Assembly: GCA_025201845.1 (NCBI GenBank)
Contig: MU604024.1
Location: 6,842 to 62,885, forward strand
Length of the DNA: 56,044 bases
Source of the DNA: Martensiomyces pterosporus
Lineage: Eukaryota > Kickxellomycota > Kickxellomycetes > Kickxellales > Kickxellaceae
Reading direction: 5' to 3'
Shown: positions 28,089 through 37,895 of the stretch, one piece after another
Numbering within the stretch: the stretch's first letter is position 1
Layout of the letters: each line of letters begins with the position of its first letter
Notes under the pieces: model-generated
What the model saw: the letters and a program-made list of their open reading frames with translations, nothing else
Database searches by the model: none
Told to the model about the DNA's origin: nothing
Translations under genes and position numbers: made by a program

Positions 28089-28454
28089 CCCTCTCTCGAT
28101 ATAATATGCCGCGGAAAAAGTAAATTGGAGATGCACGTCGCCGCTTTGCTCTGGCAGCGCACTCGTTGGATTTTTTTCGCTGCGGCGCTTGGGCCGCACC
28201 ATATATTGCCTCAGCAATATCCAGCAGTCTGGGGAGCATAAAACATTGGGTGAAATACACGTGATCATGTGAAACAAGCGGAGCAGCAGAACCTGCGCCT
28301 CCATGTGGGCAGCAGGAGCACAGATGCGTCCTTGCTGGAGGATAATGCTTTGGGTATATCATTAATGGCATAGATAATGAGGGGAGGAATTGGAAAATGT
28401 ACAGAGTTTGGGAATGAACTAAAAGAAAAGTACTACAGGGGTAGAAGCCAGGGA
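28089..28454. other. Intergenic: TAD3 promoter and 3' side of MFS gene
   Basis: The interval contains tacacgtgatcatgtg near 28257-28272, with a CACGTG E-box core. The open frame of TAD3 extends back to 28304, but the sequence there is not protein-like. Confidence 0.35.
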
Positions 28455-30365
28455 TCACAGCATGTGTTCGGTCGATTCGCTGCGAGGTGGCACTGGCGCC
28501 TCCTTGGGCGCTGCCTTCGTGGGGCTCTTCTCCAGCACCAGAGACAGGATAAATGCGACGATCAAGAACGGCAAAAGCACCCAAAGCGCAGTCGTCATAG
28601 AGCTCGCGTATGCGTCTGCGATCTTCATTCTCAGAGGATCGGAGATGCTGGGCGACATGTACACCACGCTGACATCCTTGCGCGCCTCATTGATGATTAC
28701 CTGTGCAGACTGGGGCTCACCCAGCGCACTTGCTGTGAGAATTTTTGCCAGCCTGTTGCGATGCACTGCGCCAAACACCGCGACTCCAATTACGCCGCCG
28801 ATGCTGAGGAAGAACTCGCAGAGCGGAGTCACCGTGGCAATGAACCGGGGGTCCGTTGTTGCCTGTGCTGCGATGACATTGGCGACAATTATGTTGCCCA
28901 TCCCAACGCCAGGGATCAGGAGAAGCAGGGCATATGAGATCTGCGATGTTTTGCCGCTGAGCAGCGCCAATACCAGCACGCCCACAGCCATGATTGCTGG
29001 TCCGAGGCGCAAGAACAGCTGGTACTTGCCCAGTGCCGACATAAAGTACCCGCTGACAAACGACGACACGCTGAGTGCGACGCCAAAGGGAAGCACCAGG
29101 AGTCCCGCACGCATGGCATTGGCACCAAACACGGCTGAAAAGTACACGGGCATGTAGAAGATGATCGAGAACATGCACATACCGCACAAGAATGTCACCA
29201 CACACGATATTATCAGATTGCGCACTGTGAATATCCACATGGGCACCAGCGGCACTCGTGGTATCCTCAGCTCAACGACCACAAAGACGCCGAGCAGCAC
29301 GCATCCGACGACTAGGCAGATGATGGTGGCTGGCGAGGACCACGAGAGCAGCGTTCCGCCCATGTTCATCCCAACGATGATCAGCGAAACGCTGGCAATG
29401 ATGATGGTGACGCCCAGGTAATCGAGGCTCCTTATCCCCTCCCCCCACGTAGGGGCGGACTCTGGTCTGGGCAGGCGGAGCACTATAGCGAGATACACTG
29501 TTGTGAGTGCGCCCATGATCATGTCTGCGTAAAAGGCTGCACGCCAGCTGATCCGGTCAGCAAACATGCCGCCAAGGAGCGGTCCAGCAGCGTTCGATAT
29601 GCCAAAGCAAATTTGCAAGAAGCCAAGGTACCTGCCACGCCTCTCGAGAGGCACAATGTCTGAGATGACAATAATGGACAGCGACAGCATGCCGCCACAC
29701 GCAATGCCAGAAATTCCGCGAGCGACAATAAAAATCACGATGCTTTGAGAGGTGGCTGACAGAACAGCGCCAACAATAAAGGCGGCAAGCGAGAACATTA
29801 GCACTGGGAGCCTGCCAAATATATCTGCAATGCGGCCAGAGATGATGTTGAGGCAGGTCGAGCAGAGCATGAATATGGTTGGCACCCACTCGATGCGATC
29901 CAGCGACTTGAAGTCGTCAGCAATCCGCGTCAGAATTGTCGAGGTCACTGTCTGGTCGAGGCCCGAGAGGAAAATGGTGAAATATAGGCCAGCGAATATA
30001 AACCCCCTGCGCACACCCGATAGGCCACCGCTCCTCTTGGCCTGTGCGGGTGTCGCAGTAGCAGCAACAGCAGCAGGCTTTAGCTGCTGCCGGCTATTTG
30101 TCTGCGAAAGATCCGATGGCGGCGGCTGTGTAGACGACGAACAGCTGCTTGTGTAAAACGATGCAGCCTTTGCCTCTGCTTCGGTGGCCATTAGCGAGTC
30201 AGTGCTCTGAAAGTGCACAAGACTATGCTCTGAGACAGGGTCTGATGCCACCGATGTTGACGAGGATGACGATCGCCAAGCTTTCAGTTCAATGCTCTGT
30301 ATGGTGCTTGGCGACAGCTGCGACAAGCCATCGTCTTCAGGCAAAGACTGGTGGTTGTTGCGCAT
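28455..30365 (-). CDS. MFS transporter, DHA2 / vacuolar amino-acid transporter-like (14-TM)
   Basis: A 636-residue single-exon protein. A ~130-residue Ser/Gln-rich cytosolic N-terminus precedes the first helix. TM1 contains the DHA2 hallmark FLSGLDQTVTSTILTRI, motif A is GRIADIFGRLPVLM, and a motif-C-like ISNAAGPLLGGM lies in TM5. The overall pattern fits fungal Vba-type and Azr1-type carriers that exchange protons for basic amino acids, drugs or siderophores. The short C-terminal tail is Lys/Pro-rich. The substrate is not inferable. The ATG at 30365 is the first in frame and its leader is CT-rich on the minus strand. It is not tandemly linked to the other transporters in the window. Confidence 0.88.
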   Translation of the reverse strand: MRNNHQSLPEDDGLSQLSPSTIQSIELKAWRSSSSSTSVASDPVSEHSLVHFQSTDSLMATEAEAKAASFYTSSCSSSTQPPPSDLSQTNSRQQLKPAAVAATATPAQAKRSGGLSGVRRGFIFAGLYFTIFLSGLDQTVTSTILTRIADDFKSLDRIEWVPTIFMLCSTCLNIISGRIADIFGRLPVLMFSLAAFIVGAVLSATSQSIVIFIVARGISGIACGGMLSLSIIVISDIVPLERRGRYLGFLQICFGISNAAGPLLGGMFADRISWRAAFYADMIMGALTTVYLAIVLRLPRPESAPTWGEGIRSLDYLGVTIIIASVSLIIVGMNMGGTLLSWSSPATIICLVVGCVLLGVFVVVELRIPRVPLVPMWIFTVRNLIISCVVTFLCGMCMFSIIFYMPVYFSAVFGANAMRAGLLVLPFGVALSVSSFVSGYFMSALGKYQLFLRLGPAIMAVGVLVLALLSGKTSQISYALLLLIPGVGMGNIIVANVIAAQATTDPRFIATVTPLCEFFLSIGGVIGVAVFGAVHRNRLAKILTASALGEPQSAQVIINEARKDVSVVYMSPSISDPLRMKIADAYASSMTTALWVLLPFLIVAFILSLVLEKSPTKAAPKEAPVPPRSESTEHML

Positions 30366-33300
30366 GATCTACACACCGTTTTATGCAAGACAGGCAGGTA
30401 GTAGTAATGGAGGCCAGCAGAGAGAGCAGCAGATGCGTAAAGAGAGTTGAGGGGCGTGAGTGCGTGGGTGATGGAGGAGAGAAGTAGAGATTCGTAATCA
30501 GAAAAGAGCGAGGCTGTTTGCGATGGACAGTGGTGCTATTGTTGTTTGCCGGCTTGAGCCGTGCTGGGTGAACAGACAGTCGGGAAAAAGAGGGGAGAAG
30601 GGGGAGGCTGCAAAGAGTAGTAAAATGAAAAACAGCATATGTGCGTATCGCTCGCAAGCATGCATGACCCGCCCACCCAAAAGCGAAACACAAACAGCCT
30701 GAAACCTGTGCCTCGCAATAGAAGCTGCAGTGCTGACAACGGCCGGGCAGCTCGGAGCCTTGAAAAGGAAAGATGAGGGGAGAGGAGAATGAGGATGCAG
30801 CGGCAGTGGCAATGGCAATCAAGAGCTTGTGGCTACTTTTATTACCTAATTACACAAACGCTTTTCAGGAGATAGCAGACTTTGCTGCTTGCCCTAGACA
30901 CGGCTCTTTGGATAAAATTAATAAGTGGTGCGGGAACTGGGGTAGAAATGCGTAAAAGATAATCTGGGCACCCATATGCTGAGGATAACGGTTATTACAT
31001 GCTATTGTAGCATCGATGTAAGGATATTGAAGTAATAGTCCATTTAGAGCATGGTTGATGTCTGGCACTCAGCCAATCACATGGAGCCCGGCTTTGGGTA
31101 GAGTCAGGTAGCATATGTGGGCGCCTATTCAGAGTGTGCTTGCTTGCATGCGAATGTAAGGACCTCCACTCATGAGTTAATGCGAGGAGTCCAACGTACA
31201 GCCACCCCCTCGCTTCTTAAACCACATATGGTGCTGACTCTAAATGTGCAGCAGCAGGGCGGCAGCAAAATACGGTGCTGGCTAGGCTGAGTGGGAGCTG
31301 GATGGCAGTTACCTTTGGATACGGCGGGTTACAGAGGCGGTACAGCGGGAGTGTGCGACTGGCAATAGTGTCTGAATCGAGGCAGGAGCAGGCGCAGATG
31401 AGCGGCTGGCTTGTTCTTATACAAGATGGCTGTTTAGTGCATCCGGGAGCATCGTCTTTCCATATACATCATACCCAAGCATGCCAGAAAAGATAAGGCG
31501 AGGCAGAAAAGCACCAACTTGGCGGCAAGAGACGAATGGGGGAGGAGAGGGAGTGGAGGGACGAGATGGAGGCCATCCCCAGCACAATAAGGCCCGGAGG
31601 ATCCACTCACTACATCCGGCCAGGACGGAGGAAAAGCTGCTGCCAGCTGCTTGAGAGGAGGCGTCAAAGGGCTGACCAAGTCCTTTTCCTGCACCCTGCC
31701 CATACACGATGGCGTGTGTATCAGAGCAGCAGACAATGGCTGTACGGAGTGCAGTGTGCGCGCCTTTTTCTTTTTGCACGGATGCTTATACGTGCGGAGA
31801 TGCAACACAACGGGCAACCTAACCTATCCCTCTGCTGCCAGCAAGCCTCGCTATTTAAAACATAAAGCGAAGGCAGAGTGCCAAGTAAAAGCTGGCCCTC
31901 CGCCAGCCCCACCAGCGAATGTGAGCCAGGTGCCATCGGCATAAGTGTATCCAGAAGCACCGCACAGTGCTGATTCCGGATGCAGCTGTAGTAGCAGACA
32001 ACCGGCAAGTTCATCCTGGTTGCAGGGCAAAGAGTGGGGATGGGTGGTTACAAGTGCCGGCGGTAGATGGCAGTGGAGGGCAGAATAGTAAAATGCTACT
32101 TCGTGTTCATTTCGCTGGTTCCGAGGAATGCTTGGCATGCCCAAATATAGATTCAGGTTTGGTGTGGGGACAGCCCTTCCAGTTATTTTGCTGCTCTAGA
32201 TGCAACCACCAGTCCCAGACACAATCAGTGCATCCCAGGCAAACACAATGCAATTTCGCCAACAATGGTTTGAAGTGCACACAACGCATACACAGACGAA
32301 AGGAAGCAATTAAGCTGTCTAGTCAGCATTTATCGCCACTTGCGTAAACGTTTTATCACACTACATTTTTGCTTCTCATGTGAACAGCCGTCGGTTAAGA
32401 CAAACATGCAACCAGAGTCGCTTCAACAGCAAACGGCATCATTGTTCCGTGTTGATACTCTAGCCCTGAGGACTGGAGATGCCAAGTTGCCGGATGTGAA
32501 GATCCACCTGATTGCTCTTGACTGCTATAGCCACTGGAGAAAGAGTAGTCGACCGGCTGCGATTGCGCCATCCTTTAACAGTTTGTTGGTTGTAGAAGGC
32601 AGGGGGACCCCATATGCAAGACGTGTGCGTGACCCTGGGGCGGTGACAGCGGTAGTGCTGCTTACCAGGTTAGTTTCCTTGGTACCTGGAAATAAAAGAA
32701 ACCAGAGCAGCTGGCCATCTTGGCAGCGCTCGCACCGTCTTGGCAGCTAATAAAAGGATAATGCAAGCGAGAGAAGGGCACACTGCCCCATGCACTATCC
32801 TGCTCTTCTGGCTTCAGTGTTCACCTGACGTTGAAATCTATTCCAGGAACACGCAGCACTCTGTTGTTGCTGGCATGGGAAAACATCCGCTGTGCAGAAA
32901 AGATGCTCGAGTCAGTGCATTCACAACAAAAGAACAGAGAGAACCAGGAAAGTCGACTCCAGAGCAGGCAGACAAGCGGGCAAATATCAGCACCCGGCTT
33001 GTTTCCTGTGGGCACCACGCAGCACCAGTGCAAAACGCATGCGCTTTGTTCCCACTTTTTTCTCTATACATGGCATATCTACATCCCATGTATGCATCCA
33101 AGCGTATTTATTGCCAGTGCTTGCTGCAGCATCAGCTGATTACCAATATGCTGACATTCTGGCTTAATGATAGTTGCTCTCCTTTGCATGTCTTCATATG
33201 GCCACTCCACAAATGCGCTGGATATTCCCTGTGGCAGGCAAAGCATGAGATACGGCATCCAGGGCTTGGCTTTCCTACTGCATGTTGCCCATGATTGCAG

Positions 33301-33708
33301 TGCAGCGTGTAGGTAGTGTCTGCCATACGAGCCATCCCGGTGACTGCAAAAAAAGCACAATTGTGCATGTGCGGTAGACCGTATGTTTCCGCGAGATGCT
33401 GAGTGCAAGGAATGTGGCGCAAAGGGGGCATTGGCATGTACCCACCCAAACGGCGAGCGCTTTGCATCCCCCGAGAATGCTGTCGTTTCTTGCTGCGTCT
33501 ACTCTGTGGGGGAAAAAACCGCAGAGAATGGCTGCTTACTTGATCAGGCTGCCACTAGTACATACATACCACCCTATGCCATCACCTCTGCTTCTAAGCA
33601 GAGACTGTTCCGCAACAGGCCCATCACATGGCGACATATCGCTTGAATGCTTGATGTTTTTTTAACCAGTAAAAGGGAGGATATTGTATTGGGTACAGGG
33701 AATGGCCT
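30366..33708. other. 3.3-kb gene-poor interval
   Basis: It contains the promoter of the MFS gene on its left and the 3' side of LSM2 on its right. Two frames with proper ATGs stand out but have no homology: 32406-32750 (plus, listed separately) and 33383-33646 (plus, 87 codons, cysteine-rich at its start). A TATA-like ctatttaaaa lies at 31851-31860. Transposon ends, tRNA or repeats were not recognised. Confidence 0.4.
32406..32750 (+). CDS. Hypothetical small ORF (114 codons)
   Basis: ATG at 32406-32408, TAA at 32748-32750. The product starts MQPESLQQQTASLFRVDTLA and has reasonable composition in its first 75 residues, then becomes Arg/Ser/Trp-rich and less protein-like. This could mean a first exon whose donor lies before the stop. 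A TATA-like element (31851-31860) is too far upstream to be convincing. No domain, signal peptide or membrane helix. The gene call is tentative. Confidence 0.2.
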   Translation: MQPESLQQQTASLFRVDTLALRTGDAKLPDVKIHLIALDCYSHWRKSSRPAAIAPSFNSLLVVEGRGTPYARRVRDPGAVTAVVLLTRLVSLVPGNKRNQSSWPSWQRSHRLGS

Positions 33709-34020
33709 TTATGCGGCGGCAGCTACCGACTTGCCCGGCTGTGTAGACTGAGCTTCGCGGCGAGCCGCATCTTGCAGCAAGGCGGTGTCCACAGTCTGCG
33801 GCAAAAGCTGCACGTAGCGAACGACAGATCCGCGGATAAAGCAGTTCTTCACCGACATCATATGCGGGTACCGCTCCTCGTCGACAACCTTGATATCCTT
33901 CAGCTTAAAGTTCAGAAACTGGTCCACCGACTCCAGCGTGCCCTGGATGGCCAGGTCGTTCTTGAGCTCGATCGTCACCTGCTGCCCAACCTGCGTCTTG
34001 AAAAATGAGTAAAACAGCAT
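33709..34020 (-). CDS. LSM2: U6 snRNA-associated Sm-like protein Lsm2
   Basis: A 103-residue single-exon protein almost colinear with human LSM2. It starts MLFYSFFK and carries the Sm1 motif (VTIELKNDLAIQGTLESVDQ) and the Sm2 motif (IRGSVVRYV). The conserved helix LLQDAARREA follows the fold. Lsm2 sits in both the nuclear Lsm2-8 ring that binds the 3' end of U6 snRNA and the cytoplasmic Lsm1-7 ring that promotes mRNA decapping. The short Ala-rich tail is unremarkable. It lies 229 nt downstream of the AMSH gene on the same strand. Confidence 0.95.
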   Translation of the reverse strand: MLFYSFFKTQVGQQVTIELKNDLAIQGTLESVDQFLNFKLKDIKVVDEERYPHMMSVKNCFIRGSVVRYVQLLPQTVDTALLQDAARREAQSTQPGKSVAAAA

Positions 34021-34249
34021 GGCGAATACAACTTGGTATTATGTGCACAGGAAAGGCAATGAGAGGGAAAGAAGGCTACCAGGCCATCCGCCCAGCTGCC
34101 CTTGCAAAATTCTAGCATAATAGCCGCTTTGCACCACCGTATCTGGTTTTTGGTAGCCGACACGTGATATATGCTGCACTGTGTGCCAGCTGACATACTG
34201 CAACGGGGTTTAAAGGAAGGGCTGTTTAGACACTGGCTGCTGTCACTGT

Positions 34250-36001
34250 CTAGCCACCGCGAAGATCGATGATCTCAAAGTCGTATCGCGCCTTGACTAC
34301 ATGGCTATCAGGGTCAGCACTGGTATAGATGACCTTTGACGCGTCATGCGGGTGGAACGCCGATTTCTCACGGCAGTTCTGGATCACATCGATGCCCGAT
34401 GGATCCGTTAGACGGAAAATGCCAAACCTAGGCTCGTGCTTGGGCGAGCAGACAATAGCGATGGCCTCCGGAAGCATGAGCTGGTACGAGCAATGCGTGT
34501 GCAGATCCAGCGAGCTCATAAAACAGGTCTGCGACGGGTGGGTGTGGATCCACCCCAGCGTCATCAAGTCCATGTCCATCTGGGTGACAAACAGGTCCTC
34601 CTCGCTCTCCGTCGTGCAGGTGTCCGACGTCGCATGCTGCTTGGGGATGATCAGGGTTGTCACCACGAGTGCGTTCTGCCCAGGCATCACCCTGCCGCAT
34701 AAAACCCCGCACGTCTCGAGGTTGGCCGCTGTATTGTCGGCTGCAATGTTGACAAACTCTTCGAAAATGTCCTCGGGCAGCTGCATTGGCCTCATGCGCA
34801 CTCCCCCCTCCGTCAGTGCGTAGTGGCCAGGGCTGATTGCGCTGGGCGGCAGCACGGACAGCTGGGAGTCGTCTCTAGCAGATGGCAGGGACTCGCTGCT
34901 ATCGCAGTACTCCTGGGGCTTTGGCGGCAACGCTGGCAGCGGGGGCGCTGCTCCCTTGTCCGGGGGCGGCCTGTTATACACGGGCGGTCTGCTGTGCAAG
35001 ATGCTATCGCTCGGCGAAGCAAGGCTGGTGTATGACGAAGCAGGTCTGTTGTAGGTGGGGCTGGCAGACATTGGTGCGGACGGCTCCTGCGAGAAGCTGG
35101 GTCTGTGGTGGGTAGTCACAATGGGCTGTGGCCGCGCAGGAACAAGCGGCGGCCGCTGCTGCGGGACAATGACAGGCGCTGTGTACTCCTCCTGCACGCT
35201 ATCCAGGAGATTTTGCTGCTGCCGATGTGCTCTAGGTGGCAAAGGCGGGAGCGGGTACTCTGGTGCTGGCCTCGTGGTGGTGCTGACAGTCGGGTACTCG
35301 ATAAGCGCTGCTTCTCTGGCAGTTGTGCTGGTGCTGCCTCTGCGTTCCGACGGGTGTCGGCGGCTCAGCTGGCTGCCGCTACTGCTGCCGCCAATGCGAT
35401 TTCTGCCAAAGTTTGTATCTTTCAGGGCGTCAGCGACGGAGTATCCATGCAGCGCCTCATCCGTCTCCCGATCCAAGTGAATCTTTGGTGGGCTCTCGCC
35501 ATCCATGCCCACTGTGCTATCCCTACGTGCATACAGGGACGCCAGCGGGGCCATCTGCTGTCTCCTGACACTTGACCCTGTGCGGGACGAAAAGGTCGAC
35601 ACGGAAACCGTGGGTCTTGGCAGCGAGTCCAGGTACTTCAAGTACTCCTCGTGGCGACGATGGAGCGTCGGCTGAATCTTCTCGAGGTTTGTCAGCGCCT
35701 GGTTGCAGTTTTTGTTGACCAGCTGCCTCTGCGCTGCATACTCCGGCCGGCTGTACTCGGGGTGTTTTGGCAGATGGTTGATGACTATTGTCGAGTACCG
35801 CAGATAGTATACATAGGCTGTCTGCAGGTCCTGGTCGAGAAACCGCTCGCGCGCCTTGTTGTAGAGGTTTTCCAGCGACCGGAAGTACCGTTTTATCGGT
35901 GCCTTTGGGTCCAGGCTGACGTATGCCGCTTGCTCGAGCTCGCGCACCGAGTGCACGCGTTCGCCCGGCTTCCAGCTCGAATTTGTCTTTAGCGAGGTCA
36001 T
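34250..36001 (-). CDS. AMSH/STAMBP-type JAMM deubiquitinase (K63-specific)
   Basis: A 583-residue single-exon protein. The N-terminal ~115 residues form the helical USP8-dimerisation/MIT-like domain that docks on ESCRT proteins. The middle (about 130-400) is disordered and Pro/Ser/Tyr-rich with several PPLPPxP-type stretches suited to SH3 binding. The C-terminal MPN+ domain carries the full zinc site: Glu429 (ETCGVLCG), His486 and His488 (WIHTHPSQT) and Asp499 (SSLD). It also has the AMSH-specific second-zinc context DLHTHCSYQ. AMSH enzymes cleave K63-linked ubiquitin from endosomal cargo. The start is the ATG at 35999-36001. It lies directly downstream of MMS2 on the same strand. Confidence 0.92.
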   Translation of the reverse strand: MTSLKTNSSWKPGERVHSVRELEQAAYVSLDPKAPIKRYFRSLENLYNKARERFLDQDLQTAYVYYLRYSTIVINHLPKHPEYSRPEYAAQRQLVNKNCNQALTNLEKIQPTLHRRHEEYLKYLDSLPRPTVSVSTFSSRTGSSVRRQQMAPLASLYARRDSTVGMDGESPPKIHLDRETDEALHGYSVADALKDTNFGRNRIGGSSSGSQLSRRHPSERRGSTSTTAREAALIEYPTVSTTTRPAPEYPLPPLPPRAHRQQQNLLDSVQEEYTAPVIVPQQRPPLVPARPQPIVTTHHRPSFSQEPSAPMSASPTYNRPASSYTSLASPSDSILHSRPPVYNRPPPDKGAAPPLPALPPKPQEYCDSSESLPSARDDSQLSVLPPSAISPGHYALTEGGVRMRPMQLPEDIFEEFVNIAADNTAANLETCGVLCGRVMPGQNALVVTTLIIPKQHATSDTCTTESEEDLFVTQMDMDLMTLGWIHTHPSQTCFMSSLDLHTHCSYQLMLPEAIAIVCSPKHEPRFGIFRLTDPSGIDVIQNCREKSAFHPHDASKVIYTSADPDSHVVKARYDFEIIDLRGG

Positions 36002-36592
36002 AGACACTGCTTGTGAGACTGCTGATTACGGAAGGTGTGCAATTAGTTGTCTGCTCGTAAATCGCGCAATAAGCGGAGGGCAAATTGAACCGCGGTGAGG
36101 CCAAGGAAGAGTGGAAGCCGAGTAAATAAGAGCGAGGAGAGGTGATAATGGCCTGGAGTGGTGAGAAACAACAGCCATGCCTGATTTTCTTGGCAGCGCA
36201 GCGTTATTGGATGTGGGGAGGGGCTGCTTGGCCGGCGTGCTTGGCTGGCTTTGCTGCCGAAGGGTGCTTGGAGTTTTGTCCTCCTCCCAGCGGAAGCGTT
36301 GTCTATGCTAGTCTTCTGGAACACGCGACAGCGCGCAGCCCCTCGTGTTTGTACAGCCAAGAAAGTCGAAGCAATCTATTCGTTTTGAGCAATCGAAAGA
36401 GGCAAAAGCAAACAGACCAAGGACACGGCTAGAAAGACTATGGAGAGAGAAGTAGAAAACGGAAATAAAGCAGCGAGAGACAGCAAATAGGGGCAGGAAT
36501 TAGCGCCCTCGTGAGCACAGCACCTCCCTCCCCTCCCCCGCCATAGAGAAACACACTTTTGAGCTGCTGCATAGGGAGGGGAGCTGGGCAGT
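36002..36592 (-). promoter_or_regulatory. AMSH-gene promoter and MMS2 3' side
   Basis: The interval contains a CCAAT box on the minus strand (plus-strand attgg at 36206-36210), about 205 nt upstream of the AMSH ATG. Nothing else is recognised. Confidence 0.35.
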
Positions 36593-37306
36593 TTAGAATG
36601 TGCTGCCCTCCGCAGGCTGCGGCAGCTTCCGGTTCTGAGGCTGCGCCATCTCGCGACGGAGCTCTGTGAGCACTGTCTCCAGGGAATAGCTGCGCTTCCA
36701 GTTCTTCAGGCACGCAATGCGGCCGGGATCAACCTCTCCGTTGTGCGAGTTGATGCCTGGCAGGTTAATCTTGGACAGGAATATGACCTTTGGCGGCTGG
36801 TTCGGGTAGTTCTCGTCGCAGTACAGAGTGAGCGAGTAGATGCGGTTCTCGTGTGCCGACTATACATAACCGCAGAGCAGAAATCAAAAAACCAAAAGGA
36901 TGCTGAGTCATCCGTGAGCGACGCACGTGAGTAGCATATGTGGAGTCAACAGCCTCGTAGACTGCATTCATCCACTGAGCGCACAGTGCGCCAGGGCAGC
37001 AAGAAATGACAATTGCTTACATGTGGGGGCCCAAGAATAGTGCCATTCCAGTGCTTCAGGTCAATGTCCTCTGGGTCTGCCAGCCCGTAGCTGCAAGCTC
37101 CATCGCCAATTCCTTTCTCGCCCTTGTCGAGCTCCTCCAGCAAACGGAAGCTTCTGGGAACTACACACCAGCAGAAAGCGCGTGCTTGCAAGAGACGCAT
37201 TATCAAGTCACCCACGTTGCCAAAGTACAGACCCACTTGCATGTTTCTCTCATCAGTGCTGCTTTGGAATGCACTGCAATTTCTCCAGCTGCTTACCGGA
37301 CGCCAT
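36593..37306 (-). CDS. MMS2: Ubiquitin-conjugating E2 variant Mms2/UEV1, three exons
   Basis: Exons are 37297-37306 (10 nt), 37021-37160 and 36593-36859, with introns of 136 and 161 nt (GT..AG). Joins are in phase 1 and then phase 0. The product is 138 residues, the usual UEV length. It reads [20 protein letters not shown], then [19 protein letters not shown], and ends PQPAEGSTF as in yeast and human UEVs. UEVs lack the catalytic Cys of E2s and pair with Ubc13 to build K63-linked chains in DNA-damage tolerance and endocytosis. The HPN motif is absent as expected. Cys100 (GRIACLKNW) lies next to the vestigial active-site position. The 10-nt first exon is confirmed by the phase and by the conserved VPR start of the family. 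Confidence 0.92.
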
Positions 37307-37895
37307 CTTTTTGGATTTGGAATTTTAGGGGGAAATCCGTGTATAAGTGTTAATCTACAAGAGGAATAGAGAGAATGTGAAGAGCAAGAGCAAGAGCGAG
37401 GATTAAATTGAATGTGTACTTACATATAAAGCAAAGCAGAAAGAGCGGGGGTGAAGGCAAGGTTTGGCAGCAGCACAATGGCGGCCGTTGGCGTGCGCCT
37501 TTGAGCAAGCAGCCCTCCGCGGTGTGTATAGTAGCCGAATACCTCATCACCGCTTAGTGGCTACAAAGGTGCCTGAGTTGCTGGTCGAGCTGCAGTTCTG
37601 TGCAGACCGAACCGCCGTGGGGCAGACCTGCCTTTTGGCTGCTGCCCAAGCCTCGCATCCTATACTGGGCGCAGTAAGGAGAGGATGTGGCGCAAGCTGA
37701 GGTTGCTGACGGATGCATTTGAGCAGTATACACGTGCTGCTGGCTTCGTCGAGCTCGGCATATGTGCCTCTACCCTGTGCGGCCAGGTACAAATAGGGCG
37801 CGCTCCACAGCCTCTTTCTCCTTTCTTGCATCTGCTGCAACATCCGCGTCTCTTGATCTTTTTTTTGCACACACACCATTTGGTATTCCCTCACG
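37307..37895. promoter_or_regulatory. Divergent promoter region of MMS2 and the acyltransferase gene
   Basis: No gene-like frame. The acyltransferase leader is CT-rich (about 37805-37865) and ends with a T-run at 37859-37866. Confidence 0.4.

Noticed and set aside
28089..28304. N-terminal extension of Tad3 by 72 residues
   Set aside because: Hydrophobic, Cys-rich stretch with no counterpart in Tad3 proteins, and it overlaps the presumed promoter.
33383..33646. 87-codon ORF with CxxC near its start
   Set aside because: The lone CxxC is not followed by a second zinc pair in a usual spacing, and there is no homology or promoter signal; kept only as a remark in the gap description.
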